Source of the DNA: Nisaea acidiphila
Lineage (GTDB): Bacteria; Pseudomonadota; Alphaproteobacteria; Thalassobaculales; Thalassobaculaceae
NCBI RefSeq assembly: GCF_024662015.1
Contig: NZ_CP102480.1
Span: 2,576,501 to 2,640,500 of the forward strand
DNA length: 64,000 bases
Reading direction: 5' to 3'
Shown here: in pieces, positions 27,248 through 36,087 of the stretch
How positions within the stretch are numbered: the first letter of the stretch is position 1
How the letters are laid out: each line of letters starts with the position of its first letter
Program-made: the position numbers and the translations under genes
The notes under the pieces: model-generated
What the model was told of the DNA's origin: nothing
What the model saw: only the letters and a program-made list of their open reading frames with translations
Database searches by the model: none

Positions 27248-27335
27248 CCCTGGGTCCCCGCGTTCGCGAGGATGACGACTGTCTTTGAGAACCCATCCCA
27301 AATTTCGTCATTCCCGCGAACGCGGGGACCCAGGG
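27248..27335. repeat. REP-like intergenic repeat pair, copy 1
   Basis: Two 31-bp arms in inverted orientation: 27248-27278 (CCCTGGGTCCCCGCG start) and 27305-27335 (ending GCGGGGACCCAGGG), identical at about 29 of 31 positions, separated by 26 bp. Each arm can also fold alone (CCCGCG/CGCGGG). The same sequence recurs at 63209-63290. It is of the widespread CGTCATTCCCGCG-type proteobacterial intergenic repeat class. The GTCA ends face inward in this copy. Confidence 0.85.
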
Positions 27336-27395
27336 AACACCAAAACAAATTGTCGTCGCGTAGCGCTTGGTGCGGCCGATTCGCGGTTTCATCCC

Positions 27396-27425
27396 TTGCA
27401 TTCCGCCCCGTTCCCCCGATATAGA
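27396..27425 (+). promoter_or_regulatory. promoter of the SRP RNA gene
   Basis: TTGCAT (27396-27401), an 18-bp spacer and TATAGA (27420-27425) place a start about 8 bp downstream, right at the predicted 5' end of the RNA. The fit of position and motifs makes it a good housekeeping promoter candidate. Confidence 0.65.
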
Positions 27426-27432
27426 AGCGCCA

Positions 27433-27527
27433 GGAAGGCTGGGACGGACGAGCTCCTCGCCAACCCGGTCAGGTCCGGAAGGAAGCAGCCGTAACGAGTT
27501 TCGGTTCGGGTCGCTTCCCAGTCTTCC
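27433..27527 (+). ncRNA. ffs: signal recognition particle RNA (4.5S, small bacterial type)
   Basis: About 95 nt. The apical domain that binds Ffh is explicit: GTCAGGTCCGGAAGGAAGCA with its GGAA tetraloop and symmetric loop bases (27469-27488). The 5' arm GGAAGGCTGGGA (27433-27444) pairs with the 3' arm TCCCAGTCTTCC (27516-27527). A fitting promoter lies just upstream. The RNA is the core of the SRP, targeting nascent membrane proteins. In many alphaproteobacteria ffs sits directly upstream of dnaX; here three other genes lie between. Confidence 0.95.
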
Positions 27528-27529
27528 GC

Positions 27530-28084
27530 CTATTTCTTGTTCAGCGTCGAAAAGTGGGGTGGTTCCGTCCGACGTGCCGGAACGGAAAGGCTTTTCTGCA
27601 TGTAGACGACGTCGACCGGCTGTCCGAATTTCCAGCCGATCCCGCGGGCTGTCCCGACATGACGGAAGCCGAGTTTGCGATGCAGGCCGATCGAGCCTGC
27701 ATTTGTACTGTCACCGATGACCGCAAGCATCTCCCGGAAGCCGATCGCGGAAGCGCGGGCGATGAGCTCGCCAAGCAGGCGTGTGCCGATGCCTATGCCG
27801 CTGGTTTCCGGACGGAGATAGATCGAGTCTTCGGCAGTGAACCGGTACGCCGAGCGCGCTTTGTGTTGTGTCGCGTAGGCATAGCCGACAACGGCCTCGT
27901 CCCGTTCGGCGCAAAGCCAGAAATGACCGGAAGCGAGAACGGCGGCGAGGCGCCGTGCCATCTCCGCTTCGTCGGGTGGGGTTTCCTCGAAAGTGGCGGT
28001 CCCAGACAGAACATGGGTTCGATAAATCGCGGCAATTTGGGGGATGTCCTCTTCCCGGGCGTCGCGAATTCGGGTCTCGCTCAT
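27530..28084 (-). CDS. GNAT N-acetyltransferase, phosphinothricin acetyltransferase-like
   Basis: 184 aa from ATG 28084, overlapping the stop of the upstream permease gene as ATGA. The GNAT core is clear: IRDAREEDIPQIAAIY, VVGYAYATQHKARSAYRFT, acetyl-CoA loop ETSGIGIGTRLLGELI and STNAGSIGLHRKLGF. The AYRF-AEDSIYL and NAGSI-LH-KLGF spacing is that of Pat/YncA-type enzymes, which acetylate phosphinothricin or methionine derivatives. It ends 3 bp from the SRP RNA. Translational coupling to the GntP-type transporter suggests both act on one compound. Confidence 0.85.
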   Translation of the reverse strand: MSETRIRDAREEDIPQIAAIYRTHVLSGTATFEETPPDEAEMARRLAAVLASGHFWLCAERDEAVVGYAYATQHKARSAYRFTAEDSIYLRPETSGIGIGTRLLGELIARASAIGFREMLAVIGDSTNAGSIGLHRKLGFRHVGTARGIGWKFGQPVDVVYMQKSLSVPARRTEPPHFSTLNKK

Positions 28085-29256
28085 ATTAGCCCGACCCTCA
28101 TCAGGACTAGTAGGCAAAACAATCCTGTCAGCGCCTGCAGAACCGATCCGACTGTCAGGGTGACGATGCTCCGGTCCCGGCCTTCTGTGAAACAGCTATT
28201 CCGGACGATCCAGTAGAAACTGTCGTTCGGCAGAATGGCGATGAAGGAGCCAAGACAGATCGCGAAAACCGCCGCGGTGCCGGGCAGCCCCAATTCGGCG
28301 ACCGCAGGGGCGGCGACAGGCGCGACGGCGGCGAAAGTCGCCATACTGGAGCCTTGCAGCAGCTTGAAGACGGCACTCAGCAGAAACAGGCCAAGCAGGC
28401 CGGCGGTACCGGTGGCCGCGGGCAGGAATGCTGCGACTGGCAGGACCTCGGTCAGCATGGCCCCGAAAGCCGAGGCGCAGCCAATCAGAAGCAGCAAGCC
28501 GCCAGTGCGCCGGACAGCGCGATCGAGACACTCCCGCCGTTTGGCCGCTTTCAGCTGGGCAAGGGCGAAGATGGAAGCGGCAAGAAGAGCGCCTTTCGGA
28601 TCGCAGAGGAAACCCGCAAGGGGCCATGCGGAAACCCCGGGCAGCGCGCCGAAGGCAAGCAGTGATCCCAGAAGGCCGAAAGGAAGCAGCGTCACGAGCC
28701 CGTTCACGTCGAGCGGTCGGTTCGGTCTCCGGGCAGCGGTTGAGCCGCTCCTTTCCAGAAACTTCCGCCAGAGTAACCCCGAGAGCCAGACCGGCGGGAC
28801 CAGCAGCAATCCGGTCAGGACAAGCGCGTCATTCGCGATGCCCAATCCGGTGGCGACGATGAGCGGTCCTGCCGGGTACAGCAGTTTGAAGCCCGTATAG
28901 GCGCCGAACGCGACATCAAGCTTGCGCTGACCTGCGATGGGCGAGAGGGATGCGAAGGCGGTGTCGGGGCAGATCATCCCGGCGCCGGCGACCGGCGATG
29001 CCAGGACAGCGATGCGTCCGTCGAGGGACAGAGCTTGCCCCTCCATTGCGGCGGCAAGAACGAAGGACGGCAGAAGGATGAGCGCGAATTCCCCGAGTGC
29101 CAGACCGAAACCGGTATTGAAAACGCCGACGAGCTCCGGAGCGTTCATGCCGCCCGCGATCCCGATCGCGAGGCTGATCAGCGCCATCCAGATAGGTAGG
29201 GGAAGGTCCGGAAGCTTCCGGCGGGAGATGGCGGCAACTGACGAGGTATGTCCCAT
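28081..29256 (-). CDS. GntP-family-like permease
   Basis: 391 aa from ATG 29256 with about ten or more hydrophobic segments. The C-terminal half carries the family pattern KLLQGSSMATFAAVAPVAAP followed by LGSFIAILPNDSFYWIVR, which corresponds to the QGS and N-D-S-FW boxes of gluconate/H+ symporters. The N-terminal part is more divergent. A sugar acid or hydroxyacid is the likely substrate. It is upstream of and coupled to the GNAT gene, and divergent from a LysR regulator across an operator-rich 79-bp gap. Confidence 0.7.
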   Translation of the reverse strand: MGHTSSVAAISRRKLPDLPLPIWMALISLAIGIAGGMNAPELVGVFNTGFGLALGEFALILLPSFVLAAAMEGQALSLDGRIAVLASPVAGAGMICPDTAFASLSPIAGQRKLDVAFGAYTGFKLLYPAGPLIVATGLGIANDALVLTGLLLVPPVWLSGLLWRKFLERSGSTAARRPNRPLDVNGLVTLLPFGLLGSLLAFGALPGVSAWPLAGFLCDPKGALLAASIFALAQLKAAKRRECLDRAVRRTGGLLLLIGCASAFGAMLTEVLPVAAFLPAATGTAGLLGLFLLSAVFKLLQGSSMATFAAVAPVAAPAVAELGLPGTAAVFAICLGSFIAILPNDSFYWIVRNSCFTEGRDRSIVTLTVGSVLQALTGLFCLLVLMRVGLI

Positions 29257-29268
29257 GGCGCTACCCTT

Positions 29269-29350
29269 ATGATAATTTATCATCATGCTAAGAGTGCAGT
29301 GTGATCCGGAAAAATGATTAAAATGGCGAAGTTGCATGAGTTTTAATCAT
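29269..29350. promoter_or_regulatory. two perfect dyads between the permease and LysR genes
   Basis: ATGATAA-t-TTATCAT (29269-29283) is a perfect 15-bp palindrome 13 bp upstream of the permease start. ATGATTAAAA (29314-29323) pairs with TTTTAATCAT (29341-29350), spanning the LysR start at 29336. Both are AT-rich and share an ATGAT word, as expected of sites for one regulator that controls the permease operon and itself. Binding is inferred. Confidence 0.55.
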
Positions 29351-30250
29351 GATATTTTTCACCGTATCCCGGTCCGCGGTCTGCAGGTTTTCGAAGCCGC
29401 GGCGCGCCATTTGAGCTTCACGCGGGCGGCGGACGCGCTTGGCATCACGCAAAGCGCCGTCAGCCGGCAGATGAGTGACCTGGAAAAGCGGCTCGGCGTG
29501 TCGCTATTTGTCCGCTCCGGTCCACGGATCGTGCTTACTCGCGCCGGTGAAGTGCTCTTCGATCGGGCCTCCCGGGCCTTCGCCGACCTCAGAGCTGGAG
29601 TCGCGGATTGCCGCGTGGCAGATGGCCTTTCGAGCGTGGTGACCCTTTCCATGCTTCCATCAGTTGCCGCGCTCTGGCTGGCACCGCGTCTGGAAGCTTT
29701 CGCGGAGGCACATCCGGAGATCGATCTGCGGGTCTCTGCGTCGCGTCATCTGGTATCCTTCGAAGCCGAGGGCATCGATCTCGCGATCCGCTACGGGACC
29801 GGAAACTGGCCGGGCGTGACGGCGGAGTTCCTGGCGTCGGAGACGGTGCGGCCTGTCTGTACCCCCGATTATGCGAGGCGTATCGGGATCGGGCAGCCAT
29901 CCGATCTCCTGAAAGCGACGTTGATTCATCCGGATACCGAGGAGGGCTGGTCTGCCTGGTTCGTGGCCGCCGGTGTCGTGGTCGACGCGGTTCCGTCGGG
30001 CCCCCGCTTCAGCGACGACACGGCGGCGCTGAATGCCGTCCTCGGTCATCAGGCCGTTTTCCTCGGGCGGTCGGTGCTGACGGCCCGGGAGCTGGAAGCC
30101 GGCCGGATCGTCGCCCCTTTCGACATCGAGGTCCCGGCCAGTTTCAGCTACTGGCTCGTCCGTCCGGTCGGACAGGAACCGAGCGTGGCCTGCGATTCGG
30201 TGCGCAAATGGATCCTTCGGGCATTCGGCCGGCCTGCGCCGGACTCTTGA
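29336..30250 (+). CDS. LysR family transcriptional regulator, GcvA-like
   Basis: 304 aa. The N-terminal winged HTH is FEAAARHLSFTRAADALGIT followed by QSAVSRQMSDLEKRLGVSLF; the effector domain has the GcvA-type pattern SMLPSVAALWLAPRLEAF and IDLAIRYGTGNWPG. It is divergent from the GntP-like permease/GNAT pair and most likely regulates it in response to the transported compound. One of the two dyads in the shared gap covers its own start codon, suggesting autorepression. Confidence 0.9.
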   Translation: MSFNHDIFHRIPVRGLQVFEAAARHLSFTRAADALGITQSAVSRQMSDLEKRLGVSLFVRSGPRIVLTRAGEVLFDRASRAFADLRAGVADCRVADGLSSVVTLSMLPSVAALWLAPRLEAFAEAHPEIDLRVSASRHLVSFEAEGIDLAIRYGTGNWPGVTAEFLASETVRPVCTPDYARRIGIGQPSDLLKATLIHPDTEEGWSAWFVAAGVVVDAVPSGPRFSDDTAALNAVLGHQAVFLGRSVLTARELEAGRIVAPFDIEVPASFSYWLVRPVGQEPSVACDSVRKWILRAFGRPAPDS

Positions 30251-30363
30251 ATTGGGAGGCTTGGAACGCGTTTCGGAGCGCTGCGCCGCCGGTTGCAAGA
30301 TTGTTGTTGCCGGAATGCCCGGGTTGCTTCCCTGTCCCCCGTCACTCCCCTATGATCCCCCGC

Positions 30364-32166
30364 ATGGATGATCTGACACCTCCCCAGACCCAAGAGGCGC
30401 CGGGCGAGTATCGTGTGCTCGCGCGCAAATACCGCCCGCAGACCCTGGACGATCTGAAAGGCCAGGACGCGCTGGTACGCACGCTCCGCAATGCGCTCGC
30501 CTCCGGCCGTCTGGCGCATGCCTTCGTGCTGACCGGGGTGCGCGGGGTCGGCAAGACGACGACGGCGCGGATCATCGCCAAGGGTCTGAACTGCATCGGG
30601 CCGGACGGCTCCGGCGGACCGACCGTGACTCCCTGCGGTGTCTGTGAGCCCTGCCGGGCGATCACAGAGGACCGCCATGTCGATGTGATGGAGATGGACG
30701 CCGCCTCGCGGACCGGCGTCGACGACATCCGCGAGATTATCGACGGCGTACGCTACAAGCCGGTCTCGGCGCGCTACAAGGTCTACATCATCGACGAAGT
30801 GCACATGCTCTCGCGCAATGCCTTCAACGCGCTGCTGAAGACGCTGGAAGAGCCGCCGGAGCATGTGAAGTTCATCTTCGCGACCACCGAGATCCGCAAG
30901 GTGCCGATCACCGTGCTGTCGCGCTGCCAGCGCTTCGATCTCCGCCGTTTCGACGTCTCCGAACTGATGGAGCTGTTCGGCACGATCTGCGGCAAGGAAG
31001 GGGTCGAGGCCGACGAGGAGGCGCTCGCGCTGATCTCCCGCGCCGCCGACGGCTCGGCCCGCGACGGGCTCTCGATCCTCGACCAGGCGATGGCGCTGTC
31101 CGACGGACGGATCGCCGCCGCCCAGGTGCAGGAGATGCTCGGCCTCGCCGACCGGGCGCTGATCTTCGACCTGTTCGAAAAGGTGATGGGCGGCAAGTGC
31201 GCGGAGGCGCTCGGCGACGTGCGCTCGATGTATGCCTCCGGCGCCGACCCGGTCGTGATGCTGCAGGACCTGCTCGACCTCACCCATCTCATCACGCGCC
31301 TCAAGACCGCGCGGGAATCCGCGCTGGAAGGAGCCTCCGAGCTGGAGCGGACCCGTGGCGTCGAATTCTCCGACAAGCTGAGCCTGCCGGTTCTGGCACG
31401 CACCTGGCAGATGCTGATGAAGGGTCTTGGCGAGGTCCAGAACGCGCCCTCGACGCTGGCCGCGCTCGAGATGGTGCTGATCCGGCTTGCCTACACGGCG
31501 GACCTGCCGCCGCCGGGCGAGCTGGTGAAGGCGATTAAATCGGGAAAGCCTGACGCGGCCCCGACCCGCCAGCCGGCGGCCGCGGAAACAAGAGTGGCGG
31601 ATCCCCGACCGGAACCGGTGGCGACAATGCCGCCTCCCGAGCCTGCATCTGTCCCGTCATCCACGCCGGTGCCGGAGGCGCCACTCGCATCGCCTCACGT
31701 CCCGGAAGAACCAGCCGCTCCGGAAATCCCGGAGACATTCGAGGGGGTTGTCGCGCTGTTCGAGGAGCATCGTGAAGCCGTGCTGCATGCGACGCTCAGC
31801 CGGTCCGTCAGGCCGGTATCGGCGGCGCGCGGCCATCTCCACATCATTCTCGATCCGGGTGCGCCGGAAACCCTGCCGGGACAGGTCGCCTCAAAGCTCA
31901 AGGACTGGACAGGGATCCCGTGGCACGTGGAGGCGAGCGATGCCGCGCCCGGCGACGAGGAGATCGCGACACTGGCCGAGCGCAAGGCCAATGCCGAGGC
32001 GGCGAAGCGCAAATCGGTCTCCGAGCATCCGGTGGTGGCCGCTGTGCTTGAAGCCTTCCCGGAAAGCACGATAGAAGCCATCAGACCGTTGGTGCGGGAA
32101 CAGGAAGAGGCGGTGCGCGAGGCGGCCGTCTACCGCGACGAGGATAGCCAGGCGAACGAGGCGTGA
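30364..32166 (+). CDS. dnaX: DNA polymerase III subunit tau (clamp loader)
   Basis: 600 aa from ATG 30364; ATG 30352 is an in-frame alternative and neither has a strong Shine-Dalgarno. Order: AAA+ domain with Walker [13 protein letters not shown], a four-Cys zinc module (C in LNCIGP, then TPCGVCEPC), DEVHML Walker B, SRC sensor; domain III; a Pro/Ala linker (about 385-460); C-terminal tau region. It forms the clamp loader core. I found no A-rich slippery run of the dnaX frameshift type, so only tau may be made. It leads dnaX-ybaB-recR, with 1 bp and 27 bp between genes. Confidence 0.93.
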   Translation: MDDLTPPQTQEAPGEYRVLARKYRPQTLDDLKGQDALVRTLRNALASGRLAHAFVLTGVRGVGKTTTARIIAKGLNCIGPDGSGGPTVTPCGVCEPCRAITEDRHVDVMEMDAASRTGVDDIREIIDGVRYKPVSARYKVYIIDEVHMLSRNAFNALLKTLEEPPEHVKFIFATTEIRKVPITVLSRCQRFDLRRFDVSELMELFGTICGKEGVEADEEALALISRAADGSARDGLSILDQAMALSDGRIAAAQVQEMLGLADRALIFDLFEKVMGGKCAEALGDVRSMYASGADPVVMLQDLLDLTHLITRLKTARESALEGASELERTRGVEFSDKLSLPVLARTWQMLMKGLGEVQNAPSTLAALEMVLIRLAYTADLPPPGELVKAIKSGKPDAAPTRQPAAAETRVADPRPEPVATMPPPEPASVPSSTPVPEAPLASPHVPEEPAAPEIPETFEGVVALFEEHREAVLHATLSRSVRPVSAARGHLHIILDPGAPETLPGQVASKLKDWTGIPWHVEASDAAPGDEEIATLAERKANAEAAKRKSVSEHPVVAAVLEAFPESTIEAIRPLVREQEEAVREAAVYRDEDSQANEA

Positions 32167-32167
32167 G

Positions 32168-32494
32168 ATGATGAAGAATCTCGGCAATATGATGAAACAG
32201 GTCCAGCAGATGCAGGAGCGCATGCAGGAGATGCAGGCGCAGCTGCAGGAGCTGGAGGTCGAGGGCTCCAGCGGGGCCGGGATGGTCAAGGTCAGCATGA
32301 CCGGCAAGGGCGAGATGAAATCGATCAAGATCGATCCCTCGCTCGTCGATCCTTCCGATACCGAGGTGCTGGAAGACCTGATCCTCGCGGCGGCCAACGA
32401 CGCCAAGGCGAAGGCGGACGAAAAGATGCAGGAAGAAATGCAGAAGCTGACCGGCGGGATGCCGCTTCCCCCGGGCTTCAAGCTGCCGTTCTGA
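32168..32494 (+). CDS. YbaB/EbfC family nucleoid-associated protein
   Basis: 108 aa. Met/Gln-rich N-terminal helix ([20 protein letters not shown]), then [20 protein letters not shown] and the C-terminal helix ending in the family-typical [13 protein letters not shown]. Members bind DNA as dimers and lie between dnaX and recR in a large range of bacteria, as here. It starts 1 bp after the dnaX stop. Confidence 0.93.
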   Translation: MMKNLGNMMKQVQQMQERMQEMQAQLQELEVEGSSGAGMVKVSMTGKGEMKSIKIDPSLVDPSDTEVLEDLILAAANDAKAKADEKMQEEMQKLTGGMPLPPGFKLPF

Positions 32495-32521
32495 TCGCGG
32501 TTCCGCTGACGGCCCCCCGGC

Positions 32522-33109
32522 ATGGATGAACTCGACCGCGTGATGCATTACCTGGCGAAGCTGCCGGGGCTCGGGCCGCGCTCGGCGCGCCGGGCGGTGC
32601 TGCATCTGCTGCGCAAGCGCGAGACGCTGATGCGTCCGCTTGCCGACGCGCTCGGCCAGGCGGCGGAAGCGGTCACCGAGTGCTCCGTGTGCGGCAATCT
32701 CGATGCCTCCGATCCCTGCCATATCTGCCGCGACGACAAGCGCGACGGCGCGGTGATCTGCGTGGTCGAGGATGTCGGCGATGTCTGGGCGCTGGAGCGG
32801 GCGGGCGCCTTTTCCGGCCGCTATCACGTGCTCGGCGGCCTGCTCTCCGCGCTCGACGGTGTCGGGCCGGAGGATCTCAATATCGAAAGCCTGATTGCGC
32901 GCGCCGGATCGCCCGAGGTGACGGAGATCATCCTCGCCATGGATGCGACCGTCGACGGCCAGACGACGGCGCATTACATCTCCGACCGTCTTGCCGGAAC
33001 CGGGGTGTCGATCACGCGTCTTGCCCGCGGTGTCCCGGTCGGCGGCGAGCTTGATTATCTCGACGACGGGACGCTGACGCAGGCGCTGAAAGCGCGCCGG
33101 GAAGTCTGA
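32522..33109 (+). CDS. recR: recombination mediator RecR
   Basis: 195 aa. Helix-hairpin-helix [18 protein letters not shown]4 zinc finger [16 protein letters not shown], Toprim domain with [12 protein letters not shown] and [12 protein letters not shown], and a C-terminal Walker-like tail. With RecO/RecF it loads RecA on SSB-coated DNA. It closes the dnaX-ybaB-recR unit; the EamA gene follows after 2 bp and may be read through. Confidence 0.95.
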   Translation: MDELDRVMHYLAKLPGLGPRSARRAVLHLLRKRETLMRPLADALGQAAEAVTECSVCGNLDASDPCHICRDDKRDGAVICVVEDVGDVWALERAGAFSGRYHVLGGLLSALDGVGPEDLNIESLIARAGSPEVTEIILAMDATVDGQTTAHYISDRLAGTGVSITRLARGVPVGGELDYLDDGTLTQALKARREV

Positions 33110-33111
33110 TC

Positions 33112-34029
33112 ATGGACGAGAATGCGGCCCGGCTCCGGGCCACCGCGATCGGCTTCACCGCCGTTCTGATGTGGGCGACGCTCGCGCTTTTCACCGCGCT
33201 CTCGGGCAAGGTGCCGCCGTTCCAGCTGCTCGCCATGTGTTTCGGCGTGGCGACCCTGATCGCTTGCGCCTTCTGGCTGGCGCGGGGGCAGAACCCGCTC
33301 GCCTATATGCGCCATCCGCCGCTGGTCTGGCTGCTCGGGGTCGGCGGGCTGTTCGGCTATCACTTCTTCTATTTCCTCGCACTGCGCAATGCTCCGGCGG
33401 TGGAAGCCGGGCTGATCGCCTATCTCTGGCCGCTGCTGATCGTGGTGTTCTCGGCCCTGCTACCGGGCGAGCGGCTGCGCTGGTTCCATATCGCGGGCGC
33501 CGTACTCGGGCTCGGCGGAGCGGCATTGCTGGTCACCCGGGGCGAGACGCTTGAACTCGATCCGCGCTACAGCTTCGGTTATCTCGCGGCCTGCGTCTGC
33601 GCCGTCACCTGGTCGAGCTATTCGGTGCTCTCGCGCCGTTTCGGCTCCGTTCCGACCGAGGCAGTCGGCGGATTCTGCGCCGTCACGGCCGTGCTCGGCG
33701 CAATCTGCCACCTCGCGTTCGAGCAGACGGTCTGGCCGGAAGGCGCGCTCGAATGGTCGGCTGTGGCCTTGCTCGGGCTTGGGCCCGTCGGTGGAGCTTT
33801 CTTCACTTGGGACTACGGCGTGAAGCGCGGCGACATTCAGGCGCTGGGCGCATCGTCCTATGCCGCACCTCTGCTCTCGACCCTGCTGCTCATCCTCGTC
33901 GGTCTTGCACCTTTCACGCTCGTGGTGGGCGCGGCCTGTCTGCTGATTGTCGGAGGTGCGGTGCTGGCTTCGAAAGATATGATCCTGCGGCCGAAGCGCG
34001 TCGCGCCCGAGACCGTGGAGGATTCCTGA
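33112..34029 (+). CDS. EamA (DMT superfamily) transporter
   Basis: 305 aa with ten hydrophobic segments arranged as two EamA repeats (first GFTAVLMWATLALFTALSG, second LAACVCAVTWSSYSVLSRRF). The aromatic-rich YHFFYFLALRNAPAVEAGLI box is characteristic of DMT drug/metabolite exporters such as the YddG type, which exports aromatic amino acids. It starts 2 bp after recR and its stop overlaps the next start (TGATG), so translation to the glycosyltransferase is coupled. Substrate unknown. Confidence 0.85.
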   Translation: MDENAARLRATAIGFTAVLMWATLALFTALSGKVPPFQLLAMCFGVATLIACAFWLARGQNPLAYMRHPPLVWLLGVGGLFGYHFFYFLALRNAPAVEAGLIAYLWPLLIVVFSALLPGERLRWFHIAGAVLGLGGAALLVTRGETLELDPRYSFGYLAACVCAVTWSSYSVLSRRFGSVPTEAVGGFCAVTAVLGAICHLAFEQTVWPEGALEWSAVALLGLGPVGGAFFTWDYGVKRGDIQALGASSYAAPLLSTLLLILVGLAPFTLVVGAACLLIVGGAVLASKDMILRPKRVAPETVEDS

Positions 34030-35642
34030 TGGGTCGCCGTACCGCCTTGTTTTTCGCCCCGGAGCGGGGCGACTCGTCCCGCTTGGTCGGCCGTCAGGTC
34101 GCGAATGAGGGATTTCTGAAAGCCTATATGAAGCATGGCGCGCCGGGCGCGGTCCCCGTGTATGCGATGCCGGCCGATTTCGATCGCTTCGAGGCGGCTT
34201 TTCCAACCGGTCGGGAACTGATGCAGGTTCCCGCGAGTCACCCGAGGGCACTCGCCGATTGCAGTGGACTTTTCATGCCGGGGCCGGCACTGGCGAAACG
34301 GGCCTGGCACCGCCGCGGGGTTGGGCGCGGGCGTTACAGTCTCTCCGGCGTGACGCACGCAATGTCCTCCGAACGTGCCGCGGAGGCGGTCCGCGACATG
34401 CTGATCGCGCCAATGGCCGAGTGGGACGCGCTGATCTGCACCTCTGAGGCAATCCAGAGGCTGGTGCAGAAACTCGCGGGAGACTATGCGGATTCGCTCG
34501 GCGCCATTACCGGCGGGCGCCCCCCCTTCCTGCCGCAGCTCCCGGTGATTCCGCTCGGCGTCGATACGGAGGCGCTCGCGTCGATCGGACCGGTCCCTGG
34601 AGAGAATTTCCGAAAGACGCACGGGATCGGCGAGGACACGTTCGTCCTGCTGTTTCTTGGGCGCCTCAGCTATCACACCAAGGCGCATCCGATCCCGATG
34701 TACCGCGCACTCAACCTGCTCACGCAGCGGCTGCAGCGTCCTGTTACGCTGATCGAGGCGGGCTGGTACTACAATTCGGAAACCGAAGCCGCGTTCGACG
34801 CGGCGGCCCGCACCTTCGCGCCGCAAGTGCGCATTCTGAAGATCGATGCCCGCGACCGGACAGCCAAGGACAAAGTGCTCTCCGCGGCCGATGCATTCAT
34901 TTCGCTCGTCGACAACGCGCAGGAGAGCTTCGGGATCACACCTGTCGAGGCGATGGCGGCGGGTCTGCCCGCAATCGTCAGCGACTGGGATGGCTATCGG
35001 GATACGGTCGTCGACGGCGAAACGGGGTTCCGGATCCCGACGCTGATGCCGCCGTCGGGTGCCGGTTACGAATATGCCTGGCGCCTGGCCTCGGAGCAGG
35101 ACGATTACGACCTCCATATGGGGCTGATCGCGCAGCATGTGGCCGTCGACATTCCGAAGACCGTCGAGGCCCTGTCAGCTCTGGCGGAGCAGCCGGAGAA
35201 GGCCCGGGCCATGGGTGTTGCCGCCGCGGCCCGGGCGCGTGCGGTCTATGACTGGCGTGTGATTGTCGGGGCCTATGACGCGCTCTGGCGCGAGCTGGAG
35301 GAACGCCGGGCTTTTTATGCCGAGGAAGAACCGCATCTGGTGCCTCAGATCACGGATCCCTTCGCGACCTTCGCAGGTTTCGCAAGCGGAACCATCGCAC
35401 CGCCCTTCGGTGTCCGCCCCGTGGATGGCGCCGAGATGCTGCTGGAACAACTGGCGGGCTCTCCGATCGCGGCGGTGGACAGGCGCAGTCTTGAGGACGG
35501 GAAAGCTTTGGTCGCGGGAATGCGCGAACAGGGCCCGATGGTGATGGAACAGGAATTCACGGAACAGCAGGTGGCCGAGAGTGCCCGCACCTTCCGGGCG
35601 CTCGCCTGGCTGCTGAAGATGGGCGTGATCGAACGGATCTAG
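34029..35642 (+). CDS. glycosyltransferase family 4 protein
   Basis: 537 aa from ATG 34029. The C-terminal GT-B Rossmann half is clear: VLLFLGRLSYHTKAHPIPMY, then ADAFISLVDNAQESFGITPVEAMAAGLPAI, the E-x7-E donor motif. The N-terminal half is divergent and there is a C-terminal extension of about 130 residues beyond the usual GT4 fold. The sugar donor and acceptor are unknown. It is coupled to the EamA transporter and convergent with the cupin gene (4-bp overlap). No polysaccharide export genes are near, so it is not part of a capsule locus. Confidence 0.83.
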   Translation: MGRRTALFFAPERGDSSRLVGRQVANEGFLKAYMKHGAPGAVPVYAMPADFDRFEAAFPTGRELMQVPASHPRALADCSGLFMPGPALAKRAWHRRGVGRGRYSLSGVTHAMSSERAAEAVRDMLIAPMAEWDALICTSEAIQRLVQKLAGDYADSLGAITGGRPPFLPQLPVIPLGVDTEALASIGPVPGENFRKTHGIGEDTFVLLFLGRLSYHTKAHPIPMYRALNLLTQRLQRPVTLIEAGWYYNSETEAAFDAAARTFAPQVRILKIDARDRTAKDKVLSAADAFISLVDNAQESFGITPVEAMAAGLPAIVSDWDGYRDTVVDGETGFRIPTLMPPSGAGYEYAWRLASEQDDYDLHMGLIAQHVAVDIPKTVEALSALAEQPEKARAMGVAAAARARAVYDWRVIVGAYDALWRELEERRAFYAEEEPHLVPQITDPFATFAGFASGTIAPPFGVRPVDGAEMLLEQLAGSPIAAVDRRSLEDGKALVAGMREQGPMVMEQEFTEQQVAESARTFRALAWLLKMGVIERI

Positions 35643-36082
35643 CTGCTGCGCGGCGTCGGCCGCCAATCGGGTGGCGCCATTTCGAAGCCGGAAAACTCGA
35701 AGGCAGGCGCGACGGTGCAGCCGACCAGGGTCCATGCGCCGAGACTTTCCGCGGTCTGCCACCAGCCTTCCGGTACCACGACATGCGGTTTCTGTCCCGC
35801 AAGGACATCCGGGCCGAGATGATGCGCCTCGGCATCGTGGCCGTTCGGCGAGAGCGTGAGGGCGAGCGGGGCGCCGGCATAGAAGTGCCAGATCTCCGTC
35901 GCGTCCGTCACCCGATGCCAGGCGGAAAGCTCGCCGACCGGAAGCAGATAATAGATCTGCGTCACCGTTCCGCGGCCGCCCTCCGCAGGGTTGTCGCGAT
36001 AGGTCTCGGCGTAGTAGCCGCCCTCGGGATGCGGCTGCATCCCGAGTTTTTCGACGATGGCTTTCCAGTCGGCGCTGCTCAT
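35639..36082 (-). CDS. cupin domain-containing protein (DUF985 / Cupin_5)
   Basis: 147 aa from ATG 36082. Typical Cupin_5 pattern: HPEGGYYAETYRD, then TQIYYLLPVGELSAWHRVTD, EIWHFYAGAPLALTL, VVPEGWWQTAESLG and the closing GCTVAPAFEFSGFEMA. The family are small single-domain cupins without an agreed activity. It starts 5 bp after the GST stop, so the two are co-transcribed. Confidence 0.88.
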   Translation of the reverse strand: MSSADWKAIVEKLGMQPHPEGGYYAETYRDNPAEGGRGTVTQIYYLLPVGELSAWHRVTDATEIWHFYAGAPLALTLSPNGHDAEAHHLGPDVLAGQKPHVVVPEGWWQTAESLGAWTLVGCTVAPAFEFSGFEMAPPDWRPTPRSS

Positions 36083-36087
36083 TTTCG

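Noticed and set aside
30364-32166. Programmed frameshift in dnaX making a gamma subunit
   Set aside because: No A-AAA-AAG-type slippery run with following hairpin was seen near the end of the AAA+ region or linker.
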